A stretch of DNA of 64,000 bases from Galeopsis tetrahit (GCA_963675135.1 OY776121.1:69394265-69458264); one strand, 5' to 3'; shown: positions 32,755-45,388, counted from the stretch's first letter. Translations and numbers: made by a program. Notes: generated from the letters alone by a model not told the origin.

Positions 32755-34432
32755 TTATCGGTGAGAATTGCTCCAACCCTTAGAAAATTTGCCCTTCAAA
32801 TTGGTCAACAAATGAAATAAACAGAAAAAATGAATAGGTTCTTCAAACACTTTTGGAAAGGCAACCATTAAACCACAGTGTCTATCCGATATATAAAAAA
32901 CCTTCTTGGAATGTTTAATAAAATCCCTCAATTTCTGTAGGAACCAAATCCAATTTTTTTTATTCTCGGCAGATACTATAGCAAATGCGACGGGGAATAA
33001 ACCTGCAAACCAAATCCCAAGAGTTGAGAATGAAATAATAAATACCATTTGCAATTAAAACCATGACAATTAAGTTATTAATAGTTGAAACGGAAAACAA
33101 TGATCAAGTTTCTTACACTCTTTAGACAATGATAGCTCAAAAAATTCCCACAAACATATAGTTTCATATGAAAACAACAATACAACGTCACAGTAAATTG
33201 TGTTACCATTGTCACCGTCTTTGGTAGTAGCGGATAATAATGTACCCTTAGCACGACCCTTCATGAAAGTGCCATCGATGAACAACATTGGCCTACAACT
33301 CTGAAATCCATCAATGCACGCCTTGAAACCAATAAATAGCCGTTCAAAACTATCTGTTTTAGGATTGGGTCCAAGCACAACAACGCTGTCTGGGTTAGTA
33401 CGCTCAATTGCAGTACAATACCAACGTAATTGGTCATATGACTCATCATAACTACCAAAGATATGATCCTTAGCTTTCACTATCGTTCGCCATGCTTTCC
33501 AGTAGGGAATCTTCAATCCATAATGATCATTCAACAAGTCAATGATTTGTTTCCCACTTGTAGTTGGTTCAGTCCTAACAGTATGAATAACAAAATCTGA
33601 TATGATTTTTGGACTCATTCTCTTAGTATTATCCTTCACCAACTTTACAACACATCTATGAATGAGATTTGCTTTGGAAACTACAAAATATCCAATAACG
33701 GGCTGACACTTAACTTTGATAAACCATTCACATTGATTGTTCAACGGCTTGTTGCATACGACATTAATGTATTTTCGATCATTTTTGGAGTAAATAAACA
33801 TAAAACCCATTTGATTTGAATACTTGATTAGTTCACATCTAAATTCAGCATCCCCACCCCTAAATTCAAGTCCTATGCCACCATTCATAATCTGAGACCA
33901 AGAATCTGAAAGCAATGGTTTGCTCGAAATAGTGGGACACAAGTCATATGCAGGGATATTGGATTTTCCCTCAAAATCAGATGGTTGAGAAATAGGGTTT
34001 GTTTTCTTAACAACCTTAAATGGGATCCTATTTGATTTTTTAGAAAAAAATGACTTGACCGTACCATTAGAATACTGGGAGGAAGGCATTAAGGGATGAT
34101 CAACAATAAATGCATCAGGAGGGGAATTTACTACAGTCTACAGGGCATAAAGGAGGATTATGCGCTGGTTGAGACAGAGAAACATACACTAGTTTCTGAG
34201 ACGTAATTTGACAAACTGAAATCAAGTTTTTCAAATCACTGTCTCCACCCAATTTGCAATTAGAGACGCTACCAACAGACCAAGAAAATGAAATATTTTC
34301 AACATTGTTTTTCAATTCAGGCCACGAATCAAGAACTTGGGACAAGAAAAAATTGAATGAAGAATCGCGATTAACAGAAACCATCTTGCTAAGAGAATTG
34401 TGGCTTACATTGACAAAATCTTCATACTCCAT
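32755..34432 (-). pseudogene. MuDR-type transposase, broken
   Basis: Start at 34432 (MEYEDFVNVSHNSL). The N-terminal part shifts frame near 34130. The MuDR DNA-binding region follows (MGFMFIYSKNDRKYI, CEWFIKVK, HRCVVKLV), then the MULE DDE domain: MLFIDGTFMKG with the first Asp, an intron, FPVAFAIVSAENKKNW, and YISDRHCGL with the second Asp, then FCLFHLLTNLKGKF. A GT-AG intron of 204 bases (33003-33206) joins GDNG to LFPV without a frame change and removes extra residues absent from relatives. The frame ends at 32755 soon after the HLxxN motif, so the SWIM zinc finger and last catalytic region are missing. Truncation plus frameshift make it inactive. Confidence 0.85.
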
Positions 34433-35339
34433 AGCAGTTTTTGAAAGAGTGTTTGCAACGAGGAAAAATTTGATTTGAATTCGAGGAACCCTATCTTGGA
34501 AATGAAGATGAAGAGAAAAAAAATAGGTTAATGATGAATTCAAATTTGAATTTCAAATTCTGAGAATAGGGAAAGGAGGCGACGGCCATAACCTTGAAGA
34601 ATGAGCTGATGGGACGTTCGCCGGAAGGGGGATGGAACTGACAGCGGCTGTACGGGGGACATTTCCTACCCAAATTATAAAAATATAACAAATACAAAAA
34701 TGAAAGGAACACTACTACACATTTAACATTTAAGCTTGCACAGCTGCACTTGGACATCCCTTTTTTCAAACAGCTCTCCAAGATATAGCTTGGAGAACGG
34801 TTTTATTAAAAAAAAAAATAGACCGCGATTGTAAACCGCTGTCCAAGAATTACACTTGGAGAGCGGTTTAGAACCGATGTCCAAGTAAACACTTGGAATG
34901 CGGTTAATAACCGCTGTCCAAGAGCTCGGTTTTGAGTCAAAACCCAAATGCGCGATTCCAGAAGCATTCTCCCTCCAAATTCGTCTCTTCCAACTCGTCT
35001 CCCCCAAATCGCCCGCCGTCGCCCTAGCTCGACGTCGCTCTACCGCCGTCGCCCTAGCTTCCTCCATTTAGGTAAAAAAAATTATATTGGTGTATATATA
35101 TCATGTTGTATGTATATTGGTGTATCTATATCATATTGTATGTATTGGTTTATGTATATTAATGGTGTATGTATATTGGTGTATATATATTAGTGTTTGA
35201 TGCACTCAAGGTGTTTGATAATATGCTTGTGTGAAGATTTAAGCATAAATTAGTGTTAATTTGTTAGGATCAATGTTGTTAATGTTAGAGATGAACAATT
35301 GATGCTTGGTTTATATATTGTTAATTGTTTATATATATA

Positions 35340-35759
35340 TATATTGTGTGGCTTGGATTAATTGTTGTTAGTGTTAGAGATGAACAACTTGTTAGAGATG
35401 AATATATATTGTGTGGCTTGGCTTGATTAGAGATGAACAACTTGTTAGAGATGAATATATATTGTGTGTCTTGAATTAATTGTTGTTAGTGTTAGAGATG
35501 AATATATATTGTGTGGCTTGGATTAATTGTTGTTAGTGTTAGAGATGAATATATATTGTGTGGCTTGGATTAATTGTTGTTATTGTTAGAGATGAACAAC
35601 TTGTTAGAGATGAATATATATTGTGTGGTTTGGATTAATTGCTGTTAGTGTTAGAGATGAACAACTTGTTAGAGATGAATATATATTGTGTGTCTTGGAT
35701 TAATTGTTGTTAGTGTTAGAGATGAACAACTTGTTAGAGATGAATATATATTGTGTGGC
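35340..35759. repeat. Minisatellite, left part
   Basis: Units of about 55-80 bases made of GTTAGAGATGAA, TATATATTGTGTGGCTTGG and ATTAATTGTTGTTAGT in varying combinations. The array resumes at 37234 after the solo LTR. Confidence 0.85.
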
Positions 35760-37233
35760 TGATTCACGTATTTTACAACTCTAAAATACACGACCGCAAG
35801 TATACGGTGTATATCGTAGTGAAGTAAGTACGAGGTCGATCCCACAGGGAAGGGTTAGTGTAAAAGTAATATTTGTTGGCACGATTCTATCTAGACACGA
35901 TTGATTTGCAAGGAAGGTTTAAAAACTAAGACTAATTTTAATGCTATCTATAAATGTCACTAAGAAAGCAAATAAAACTAGTCAAATCCAAATCAATAAC
36001 AAGCTAATGAAATGAAAATAACAAAACTAATCTAGAAAAAATGTGGTTCCAAGGCATATGCAATATTTAGAAATTCATTTATGAATAATGACTCATTCAA
36101 ATGGCAATTAAGTTTGTCTTTATAGGGTTGATCACTAAAGAAGAATTAATTAATCTCTCGATCTAATTAACCCAAAGGAAAACACAATATAAGTTCGTAT
36201 CTCTACCTCACAAATATTGTATCACCCAAACTAGCCCCAAAGATCATTCAATTCCCTCTCCGATAATTAATCCTCTCTCGAGCTCATAATAATACCGGGT
36301 TGCATGCTTGCATACGATTAAATGAAATAAATCTCTCGATCTTACCCCAATTAACAATGAATTAAGCAAATCATCATGGCCAATAACAACATGCTTTGCA
36401 ATAAAGAATTAAGCACACAAATAAGAGACAAACACCATTTAAAGTAAAACATTAATTCATAAACTTCAATCCAAATAATTACAAGCCTTGAAACCTAAAA
36501 GTTTTCTACATAATCTTCAATACAATAAAAAGAGAAATAATTAAAATTAATAAAAGAGATAAAGAAAGCTTAGATAGTGTAGATGATGGAGTGTGAAAAT
36601 CCCAAGCTAATCCACCATTTGAAGCTTCAATGGAGAACACCTTCCAGTAGGTGTGAATGTGTGCAGAATCGCAGCTCCCTGCTTTCCCCAATTCGCTTCT
36701 GCCTCCTCCCGCTTGCTATTCCTCACGCCCCCAAAAATATCAATTGTCATGGGCTATGGGCTGAAGTTTTAATCAAAACAAATGGGCCCAAAAAATTAAA
36801 TGAAAATGGCCCAACTTCAGAATTTAATTGGCCACCCTTTTCTCCTTACTCCCTGCGATTTCTTTTGTTTAATTCAATGGGCCTAAGGCCCATGCCTCCT
36901 ATTAAATAAATGGATGGGCTGCAAATATAATCTTTCAAATGGCTTGGGCCGCCGCAGCTAATTAAATGGGTCAAACAATTTGTTTGGCCCAAATAATTTT
37001 CAATCTCATTTTTTACTCGTTTTGCTCTCCATCTTAAGTCTTCCTTCGTTGGCTTCACAAAATTTAGGTGAGTGTTTTTATCTCTAAAATAACCATTTTT
37101 CCTACAAAATACACAAAACACCACCTTTCTCTCTATCAAGTGCAATTAGCCAAAATTAAGCCATAAAAGCATGAAATCATAAGAAAATTGAGCTCAAAAT
37201 GTGTCATAAAAATATGCAAATTCCACCCGAATC
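35760..37233 (-). mobile_element. Solo LTR of a Gypsy family related to the one at 3671
   Basis: TGATTCACG...CCCGAATCA, 1474 bp, with a perfect 5-bp duplication GTGGC (35755-35759 and 37234-37238). It shares blocks with the LTRs at 3671 and 9575 (CCGCAAGTATACGG, GAGGTCGATCCCAC, AATCTCTCGAT, CCACCCGAATCA) but is diverged elsewhere, so it is a sister family. No interior remains. Orientation follows from the matching LTR ends. Confidence 0.92.
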
Positions 37234-37420
37234 AGTGGCTTGGATTAATTGTTGTTAGTGTTAGAGATGAACAACATGTTTGAGATGAATATATATTATG
37301 TGGATTGGATTAATTGTTGTTAGTGTTAGAGATGAACAACATGTTTGAGATGAATATATATTATGTGAATTGGATTAATTGTTGTGTGGCTTGGATTAAT
37401 TGTTCTTAGTGTTAGATATG
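37234..37420. repeat. Minisatellite, right part
   Basis: Continuation of the array at 35340-35759: GTTAGAGATGAACAACATG and TATATATTATGTG variants, about 60-base period. Confidence 0.8.
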
Positions 37421-37553
37421 ATATTTTTGTATTTGACGTATATATATTGTAGTGGTATAAGTTTTGATTTTGTATAAACAGGATTTTTAAAATATAAAAT
37501 AATTATTAAAAAATATATATATATATTAGACAGTTGAAACGCATTAAAAAAAA

Positions 37554-37798
37554 GGGTTGTCTGCTATGGACTCGAGTGCATGTTGTGCACTCTAGTCCAT
37601 GTTGCACTTTTCAGTTTACTGACTTACACTTTTTGGTAAATGGTGTTGCACTTTTCAATTATTAAACTGTATAATAATATTTTTAGTGATAATTGAAAAG
37701 TGCAACACCATTTACCAAAAAGTGTAAGTCAGTAAACTGAAAAATTCACATGGACTAGGGTGCACAACATGCACTCGAGTGCATACTAGACTTTACCT
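37554..37798. mobile_element. Fold-back MITE, copy 2 (best preserved)
   Basis: Left arm GGACTCGAGTGCATGTTGTG and right arm are inverted copies nearly to the centre (about 37675). 245 bp, as in copy 1 at 15953. Flanks TAAAAAAAA and TAAAAAAAT agree in eight of nine positions, which would fit a 9-bp Mutator-type duplication but are low in complexity. Confidence 0.85.
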
Positions 37799-37880
37799 AA
37801 AAAAATAAAAAATAGGAAACACTTGAAATGCAGCTAATAACGCTGTCCAAGTTGTGTCCAAGTGATTTTCTTAGGCAAAC

Positions 37881-39537
37881 CATGGATCCAATTGTAAAAA
37901 ATCTCATTAAAAAATTTAATACGTGGCCCAAATAGATATGGATTTAGAAGCTCAGCCTACAAGCCCAATCCAATAAGGATATGGATTTGGTACCCCACCC
38001 ACACCCAACTATATATTTTCAAAACTTGTATCAATAATTAATGGAGCGCTTGCAACTTTCATTTTGAACTAAAAATATAATTTTTAAAGACAAAGTATTG
38101 TATGAAGTAGTATTATAAAGTGATTTTACTATTGAAATGTAACAATCTTAAGCTAAAGTTGAATATTACTTAAATTAATGAAATGTATTACTCTTAATGT
38201 TGAGATCACTTAAATTACTAAAATATATTTTCTTCGTAATACTAAATAATATCACTAAAATTACTAAAGGTATCTCACTTAATCTATTAAAGAATATCGA
38301 TTGTATGAAACCAGTTTTATGATGAGAATTTCATCACACAAAACATACCCTTTCATTTTTACTTATGTGACAAGGTTGAATCATTGAATTTTAAGGTCCC
38401 CTAGCTGCACTTTTTCACCCATGTTAAGTCGCTTTCTCCTACAATCATTAGACTATTTTATTGCAGCTTTTCTTTTTTTCTTCTTTTTTCTACCAGGCCT
38501 CATCTTGGTCATCATTTTTTTTCTTCTTCGGTATAGTCGACTTCTTTTCTCTTAATAAATACATATCGACATCTATATACTGTATATGCTAATGCAAAAC
38601 CTATTACATGAAATTGTAAGAAATATATATAAATTATATTTTGTTCATTTCAAATACTCCGTATTTTATAAATTTAATGTACGAAAGAAAATTTATTGTT
38701 CACCATTACACTTAAATTAAAATTTTAATAAGCTAGAGAAAAAAAAGGTTATAATTTAAATATATATTATTTAATAAATATAAAAAATAGTTCCTCCGTC
38801 CCACAATTACTTTCACACTTTTCTTTTCGAAATGTTCCACAATAACTTTCAACCCTTAAAATAAATGGAGAACCCTTATAAACTTCAACCTCACAATATC
38901 CTCAATTTTACTCAAATGACATTCCATTTTCTCCACACATACACAAAAATCAATTCATTTTTTTATTTTATACATAAAGGTTAAAGTTACCCCTCAGAAT
39001 TTTCACTAAATTCATTTTTATTTTTTTTTGTGTGTCACTTCCCATGTGAAAAAAATTATGAGACGGGTGGAATATTATTTAATTCAACTTTTTAAAAATT
39101 GACGTGAAGAGAGAAATGAGAGAAAAATGAAGGGGTTATTTGTTGTGAAATAGACTAGGAAGACTGTGCAGAGAGATAGAGAGAGTAAATAAAAATTAAA
39201 AAAATTATTAAAAAATTAGAGGAGTGAAATAAAAGAAAATTGTAAAGTCCCGTAGGATTTTTTTTTTTGAATTAGATGTAAGGGTAATTTAGTACCCTCT
39301 CTTTAACATAGTCTCACAAAGATGTAGACCCATAGTTATTTCAAACTAAAAAATAAAAGTTTTTATAATTAAAACATTAAAATTTTGCTAAATTTTCTCA
39401 TTTTGCTCTTATGTCTAATCGTTTCTCAAAACAATTACTAATATCTAGATATTGATTTGAAAAAATAAATTAATTAAATGAGGGCAAAGAGTAATAAATA
39501 TAGTAACTCATCTATTTTTGTGAAATACTATAAGATA
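37881..39537. other. Intergenic DNA with one Stowaway MITE
   Basis: AT-rich, no gene-like frame. Apart from the MITE at 38790-39072 nothing was recognised. Confidence 0.5.
38790..39072. mobile_element. Degenerate Stowaway MITE
   Basis: GTTCCTCCGTCCC at the left and GAGACGGGTGGAA at the right are decayed Stowaway ends, each next to TA. About 283 bp. Confidence 0.6.
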
Positions 39538-40877
39538 CACTACAAAAAAATTGCTCAAATAACGAGGGGAGTTAAAGAGGGGGATTTAACCCTTGCTATT
39601 TGGCGAGGGATTTAAAGAGGGGCAAAAATAAAGAGGGAATTGACGAGGGGCGGAATCACACTCACTAATTAGCGAGTGGAAAAAAGTGCCCTCGCCAATT
39701 TACGAGCGCGTTGGCGAGGGTACCAAAATCCCTTGCAAATTGACGAGGGAAATTAATACCCCTCTTTAATTGGCGACGGCTTTTTTTTTGGAAGGTGGCG
39801 AGGGAATAGGTTAATATATAGCTGGAGTAGATATTAATTGTTAATATATTAGATACAATTAATTAATTGTTAGATATTGTTAATTAGGTATATACTTAAT
39901 TATCATTAATAGATTAATTAATGGTTAAATATTGTTAATAATATAATTTAATTACAAATATAATGTTTTGATAATTTAATTATGTTATTAATTTATATTA
40001 AATGTAATTTAATTTATTAAATAGAAATATGATGATGTTAGAGTTGAGAGGATGAGTTGTGCTTGTTCTTTTTGTAGAATGTGTGTTACGACTCGATTAT
40101 AATTTTAATCAAGTTAAAAATTAAATTAAATTTAAAAAATGATTAATTAATTTTTAAATATTTATCTTTTAATTTCAATTTTAATGGTGTATTTATTTTT
40201 AAGTTTTGATTATTAATGATACTTGATTTTTTTTTAATGTTAAATTTTAATTATATTGAATGTATATATATTCAAATAATTTTTACTAACAATGATTTAA
40301 TTACAAATTTGATATATATATATATATATATATTTATGGAGAAAATTAATTATTAGACATAATTAATGAATAATCATGAATTAAAAAAATGTAATTGGAG
40401 AACAAAATTAAACCCAACTAATTATTTGTAACACATAATTTTATAATTTTCCATTTAGAAATAAATATATTAAATATGTTTTGACAATTTAAAAATAAAC
40501 AAGGAACTTTAATTTTATAATTGAAAAATAAAATAAACATAATTAATTATTTGTAACACATAATATTATAATTTCACATTTAAAAGTAAATATATTAACG
40601 TATTTTGACAATCTAAAGATAAACAAGTTACTTTAAAGGAAAGAAAGAAAAAACTAAAATTATAATATATGTATATATATATTAATTGCATTAAAAAAAT
40701 AACGATTAAAGCTCCTAGCCTAAATGGCATACAAGGAGCGCATACTTTGGCCGTCAATAAATTAGCGAGGAGCACTTTGGCGCGAGGGAGTCCCCCTCGC
40801 CTATACTGTCGCCATTCCATTTAAAGAGGGTGGATCCCTCGCCTTTGCCCTCTTTAAATTGATTGTTTTTTGTAGTG
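39538..40877. mobile_element. CACTA non-autonomous element
   Basis: Ends CACTACAAAAAAATTG and TTTTTTGTAGTG with a perfect 3-bp duplication ATA (39535-39537 and 40878-40880). Both ends carry repeated GGCGAGGG / CCCTCGCC and TTAAAGAGGG words, a different subterminal set from the CACTA at 1533. 1340 bp, AT-rich centre, no transposase. Confidence 0.92.
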
Positions 40878-42668
40878 ATAGGGCCATGCAAATTCGAATT
40901 GATTATGATTTGTTTGAAATTGAATACAAATAAGTTGAGAATCAGTGGATTCACATATTTGTGTAAGTATGGGCATAGTTGCATATTAAATTAGTTTGCT
41001 AATTGGTTTGAGTTTCGAAATTTTAATGTTTAAATTAATTTGTTGAATATATTAAGCCCATACTGTGGTGTATTGACTTTAAGAAACAGGTCATAATGTA
41101 GAAATCATATGCCAATGAGTAGTACAAAACATGGGGGGAAGAGACAGAGAATTGCTTGCGACCATTCATGATCAGGCTAAAAAACAAACACTTAATTAAA
41201 AGGCACAAATATTCCAGATTTATACTCTTAGAAGTATTCATCAAGAATCCAAGAATTTTAAAGAATTGGTTGCTTGCAGTTGCAGGGATTTGCAGAGAAT
41301 GTGATTATTTGTATCTGCATGCACGGTCACAATGGGCCACGCATAGGAGTATGATGCATCTGTTTCATGTCTCGCTAATAATAACATCTATTCATTTCTA
41401 ACTCACTTTTGCAACTACTTTTTTACCTTTTTTTTTTCCCTCTTATTTCTTCCCTGTTTTATCTCCCCAAATTAAAGATCTCTTAGTATTGATTTTTTAG
41501 TTAAATTCTTCAACTATCTCTCACATTTTTTAAAATCATAAATTACTGGAGAGTAAACATTATGTCTTTATTTTATACCGTATAAAAAAAGTTTACTATT
41601 CACTCCGTCCACATAAAGTGTGTAGTATATTTTTAAAAAAACAATTACACAATACAATTTTAAAAAAAGTACTCGTATTACTTAAAAAATGTTAAAAGTC
41701 GTGTTTTATTTGTAATTTTAAAAAGTATTACAAGTGGCACACGCTGCACAATTTTTTTTAAGGGAATACAATTGTTTCATAACTCATGAAGGAACTATAT
41801 ATATATGAAGAGCTATTTCTAAATCAGGCCAAACCTTTTTTTTTTTTTTTAAAATTATTTTCTTGTAGTGCTTCATTAATTGACCCATTTTAAATTTTTA
41901 GACGTAAACAATATATGGAGTATATTTCAACAATCTATATGAAGTGCAATAACATGTATATTATCATAAAATATTAGAGTGTGTAAATTATATTCATATA
42001 GATCGTCATTGAAAGATAATATATATATTTTTTATAACGTTACAATTTACCGTTGGCTTAATGATGGTTTACCCCCATAAACTGCTTTACGTAAGCTTTT
42101 TTTTATTTATTTTTTGAATTTCTTCAAATTCAGAGTTGCTTTAATTTTCTTTCTTTTTTCCGCTTTTCAGAGGTTTCATTTGTATGACAAAAAGTTACTG
42201 TTTAATTAATTATATACAAAGTTCTCAAGGATAAAAAAGATCCATGTGCTAGTAGTTCGGGGCACGTGCCTTGTTCTTCTGGGAATCCAATATATATAAC
42301 ATACAGTACTACCTAACATAAATCTACAGAATTCGGATATGTAGCACACAAATATATAATACTCCATTTTTTAGTAAGAAATTCAATATTAATTTTCACA
42401 TTAAAACTAGAAATTTACAACTTGATGGAAAAGTCTCGTGTGAGATAGCTTCATAAATCCATAAGTCATGTAATAAAGGAAATGGAATGTATCTTATGAA
42501 TAAAACCGTCTATAAATTACGGAGTACTATTATTTTCTTCCATTTTATATCACCTAAGCTAAGGAGGTATGATAAAAAATAAAAATAAATCTTACCTAAA
42601 TAGATGTCTCATTTAGTGTAGGTTTTAAATTAAGAAAAGAGAATCTTGTTTTATATTTTAGTTTAATA
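40878..42668. other. Intergenic DNA, nothing recognised
   Basis: AT-rich. A one-sided CACTCCGTCCACATAAAGTG near 41600 could be the end of a decayed Stowaway element, but I found no partner end. Confidence 0.45.
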
Positions 42669-42997
42669 CTCCCTCCACTTTTAAATAAGTGTCACTTTGC
42701 CATTTTAATTATTTTTATAATAAGTGTCATTCTATGTTTTTTTCTTTAATTTTGACAATTTTACCCTTATAAAATAATTTGCCTTCAATTTCAATTAATA
42801 TAGTAGCATAAATCATGGAAAAATCATAAATATTGTACATATGAATACAACATACATTCTTGACCACATTCTTTATTAAACAAAAATGTAATATTAAAAT
42901 TATTTAGCATTAATAATGAAGGGTAATATTGACCACAATTTAATATCTTAATTTGTTGAAAAATGTTAAAGTGACACTTATTCAAAAATGGAGGGAG
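42669..42997. mobile_element. Stowaway MITE
   Basis: CTCCCTCCACTTTTAAATAA at the left and the inverted ...TTCAAAAATGGAGGGAG at the right, with TA on both sides (42667-42668 and 42998-42999). The inverted repeat extends through AAGTGTCAC. 329 bp. Confidence 0.92.
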
Positions 42998-43461
42998 TAT
43001 TTGGTAAAAGTAATAAGGGTAAGTATTAACATGTTTAACCTTAATGAATGGTTTTAGTTCATATAAGTAAATTAAAAATTAGAAGTATTTTCTAAAATTA
43101 AAAGAGAAATATTGAAAAAAATGTTAAACCATAATTTAATTGTATACATGTATAAATGTTTTTTTTTTTTTTTGACAAGGGTACATGAATAAAATGTTAA
43201 AAAAACATCATTTATGGTAGATCGGAAATATTAGTATGTGACTATTAATTGTGTTTTACATAAAAACAAACTCGTATTTTATTCATGATTAATGCATTAA
43301 AATTAAGAAAGAAAAATAACAAAACTTGAAATTTTTTGGCACTTCACCATAATTCAAAACTTGTGCATACATGCATTCATATATACAAGAAAATGGAGCA
43401 ATTAATAATCAAAGTAATTAAATCTTGCACCAACCAACCTACATATTAAAACTAAGGTGAA

Positions 43462-45278
43462 TCAAAAGCCTCTATAGATGACAACAAAACATGGCAAAAT
43501 AGCCTTTGGATTAAAAACATACAACTCATCCAAATTCGAATAAACTCCGGCTGCTCCGGCCACTGAATCATAATCCTCCAAATCCCCTTCCGGGTTCTTC
43601 TTGACCCGCCCCGCAATCACCCGGCAAACCAGCATAGCCCTCTTCCCTTCATTCATTGCCACAACACAATTATCGTGAGCTTTTCCACTACTCGCTGTCG
43701 TTAATATACCTATTCAAAACATAAATAAATACATTAAGTATCGAACAAAAACTTGTATGAGACGTGATATCTAAAACAACTTTTAGACGAAATGAAATTT
43801 GTTTTTTTGGATGCTAATTAATTACCTTTTGAGGAAATTTGAGATGTGACTTTGAAGCCGTTTTTGATGATACTACAAACGGAACAAGTTGGAATGGAAT
43901 TGCACAAATTGGATGAACCGTTTAGGCCAAGTGAGCACATCAAGGTGGTGCAGTGGAACCGGAGAAGCTCGTTGCCGTCGGCCAGGCAGCGGGGGTGTTT
44001 CTTGGCCAACCTGGTGGCTTTGATCTTGATGCTGTCCCTGTACTCCTCAAATTTTGAGATTGTTTTGGGGGTATTTTGGACTTTTAATATGCGGTCTATT
44101 TTGCAAACTGGGGCTTGTTTCTTAAGCCAGCTTGATTGGAATATAATCTCCACTATGTTCTTGCTTGTGTCCTCTGGCCCCAATTCAGACACTGCTTATA
44201 ATCAATACAAAAATCAGATGAATATTTACTTGTTTTCTGTGTGTGTATATATGTGCATCATTAATGAAATGTTGGGTAGAGTGAGATTTAACAGTACAAG
44301 AATTGATTATTATAAGACTAAGTTGGTTACAACCGTGTTAAGATTCAAAATTTAAGTAGAAAAATATTTTATGTAAAATACAAGGTATTGAAGTACTCAA
44401 TAATCCCAGAAACTGAAGCAAAAAGTTTGACTAGCTAGATATATGAATTTCACAGCAATGACCAAGAAAATTAGTCTCAAGCTGCTACTCCAGATTTGAC
44501 AGCAATGACTTTCTCCCTAATCATTCATTCTAATATTAACAATAATTGGTGAATGTACACATAATGTGAGTGGATAATATATAACTGAAACAAATAAAGT
44601 GTAAGAGAGGAATTGAGAGAGTTACTGACCAGCATGCCTAACAGCCTGGTGAAGCTCCAAATTCTCAGGTTTCATGAAGATTTCACCACACACAGGGCAA
44701 CAACAGATACTACTTCTCAAAGAAGGGTCTCTTGTCATTCCAAGAACAGGGTCCACCACCATTCTGCACTCATAACAACCTGAAAGTTTCCTAAACGGCA
44801 TATTCCTGAAAGATCCAGAAATGGAAGGGGAAGAAGTTACAGTACTTAAAGAAATTGTTTTCATGGATCTACTTGAAGCATCACTTTCTGAAGAAGAAGC
44901 CATTAGCCTGGCTCTCTTTTTCTGCTCTTGAGGGTGTGGGATTTCTGGTTTTTGCATCACTTTTGTGTTGCTGCAAAGGGACCCTGAGCACTTCATTTTC
45001 TTGTTTTTTTTGTTCACTTCTTCAAGGCTTGTTTGCTCTTTCTTAATCCCCTGTTTCTTGCATTTTGGTTCTTCTTGACTCAGCTTCTGCTTCTGCTGCT
45101 GTTGTACCAGGTGCTGCTGCTGCTGTGGTACCTGGAGGTACTTGCAGGTGAAGATGCTTCTTACTGCAGCCCATGAGTGTGGTTTCTCTTCTTTCTGAGG
45201 GTGTATTTGCTTGGTGTGTTTTCTACTTTTCGCCATTGAACAAGATATTTCTTCTCTTTGAAAAGTGCTTACAAACAT
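43462..45278 (-). CDS. C2H2 zinc finger protein with PARP-catalytic-like C-terminal region
   Basis: Three exons: 45278-44630, 44191-43826 and 43709-43462. Donors CTG|GTCAGT and AAAG|GTAATT and acceptors GCAG| and ATAG| keep one frame and give an HAVSELGPEDTS junction. The N-terminal 150 residues are basic and Gln/Lys/Ser-rich (low complexity). One C2H2 finger, CPVCGEIFMKPENLELHQAVRH, sits at the end of exon 1. The rest, with IIFQSSWLKKQAPVCKIDRI and a LRFHCTTLMCSLG segment ending in LPCFVVIYRGF, matches the conserved tail of the Arabidopsis At1g75710-like C2H2 group, which resembles the PARP catalytic fold. No enzymatic role is established. The first Met is used; an alternative start (MAKSRKHTKQ) lies 14 codons downstream. 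A (TA)n TATA-like tract at 45390 lies upstream. Confidence 0.85.
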
Positions 45279-45388
45279 GCACTTTCACACAGGAATAGAA
45301 TGGATGGATGGAGTGAGCAAATGAGGCAGATGCTTTGCTCTCTCTCTAGTCTTTGCACTGATCCTGTATTTTGGCTATTGTGGGCCTC

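Larger units (their letters stand above)
29690..34680. mobile_element. MULE carrying a ULP1-like protease gene (Kaonashi-like)
   Basis: A minus-strand Mutator transposase (32755-34432) and a plus-strand gene with a C48/ULP1 cysteine-protease domain (to 32120) face each other. Plant MULEs that captured ULP-like genes (KI-MULEs) have this gene pair. I could not define terminal inverted repeats, so the limits are set by the coding remains. Both genes are broken. Confidence 0.6.
34710..37880. mobile_element. Possible CACTA-type element with CCGCTGTCCAAG subterminal repeats
   Basis: Starts CACTACTACACATTT. Behind it come alternating direct and inverted copies of TTGGAxAGCGGTT / AACCGCTGTCCAA (34740-34925), and related words recur at 37815-37870. 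A GC-rich exon-like block (34945-35070) ending in a possible donor site follows the left repeats. The exact right terminus was not found and no target duplication could be shown. A minisatellite, a solo LTR and a MITE lie within. Confidence 0.4.

Noticed and set aside
36583..36909. 108-codon plus-strand frame
   Set aside because: Inside the solo LTR, not related to any protein I know.
35340..37420. CRISPR-like regular spacing in the minisatellite
   Set aside because: Units vary in length and spacers are themselves repeats; this is plant nuclear DNA.
38640..41400. Scattered frames such as 41156-41401
   Set aside because: Short, AT-rich, no start context or motif; treated as chance.
43846..45046. 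Plus-strand frames of 63 and 169 codons
   Set aside because: Antisense shadows of the C2H2 gene exons.
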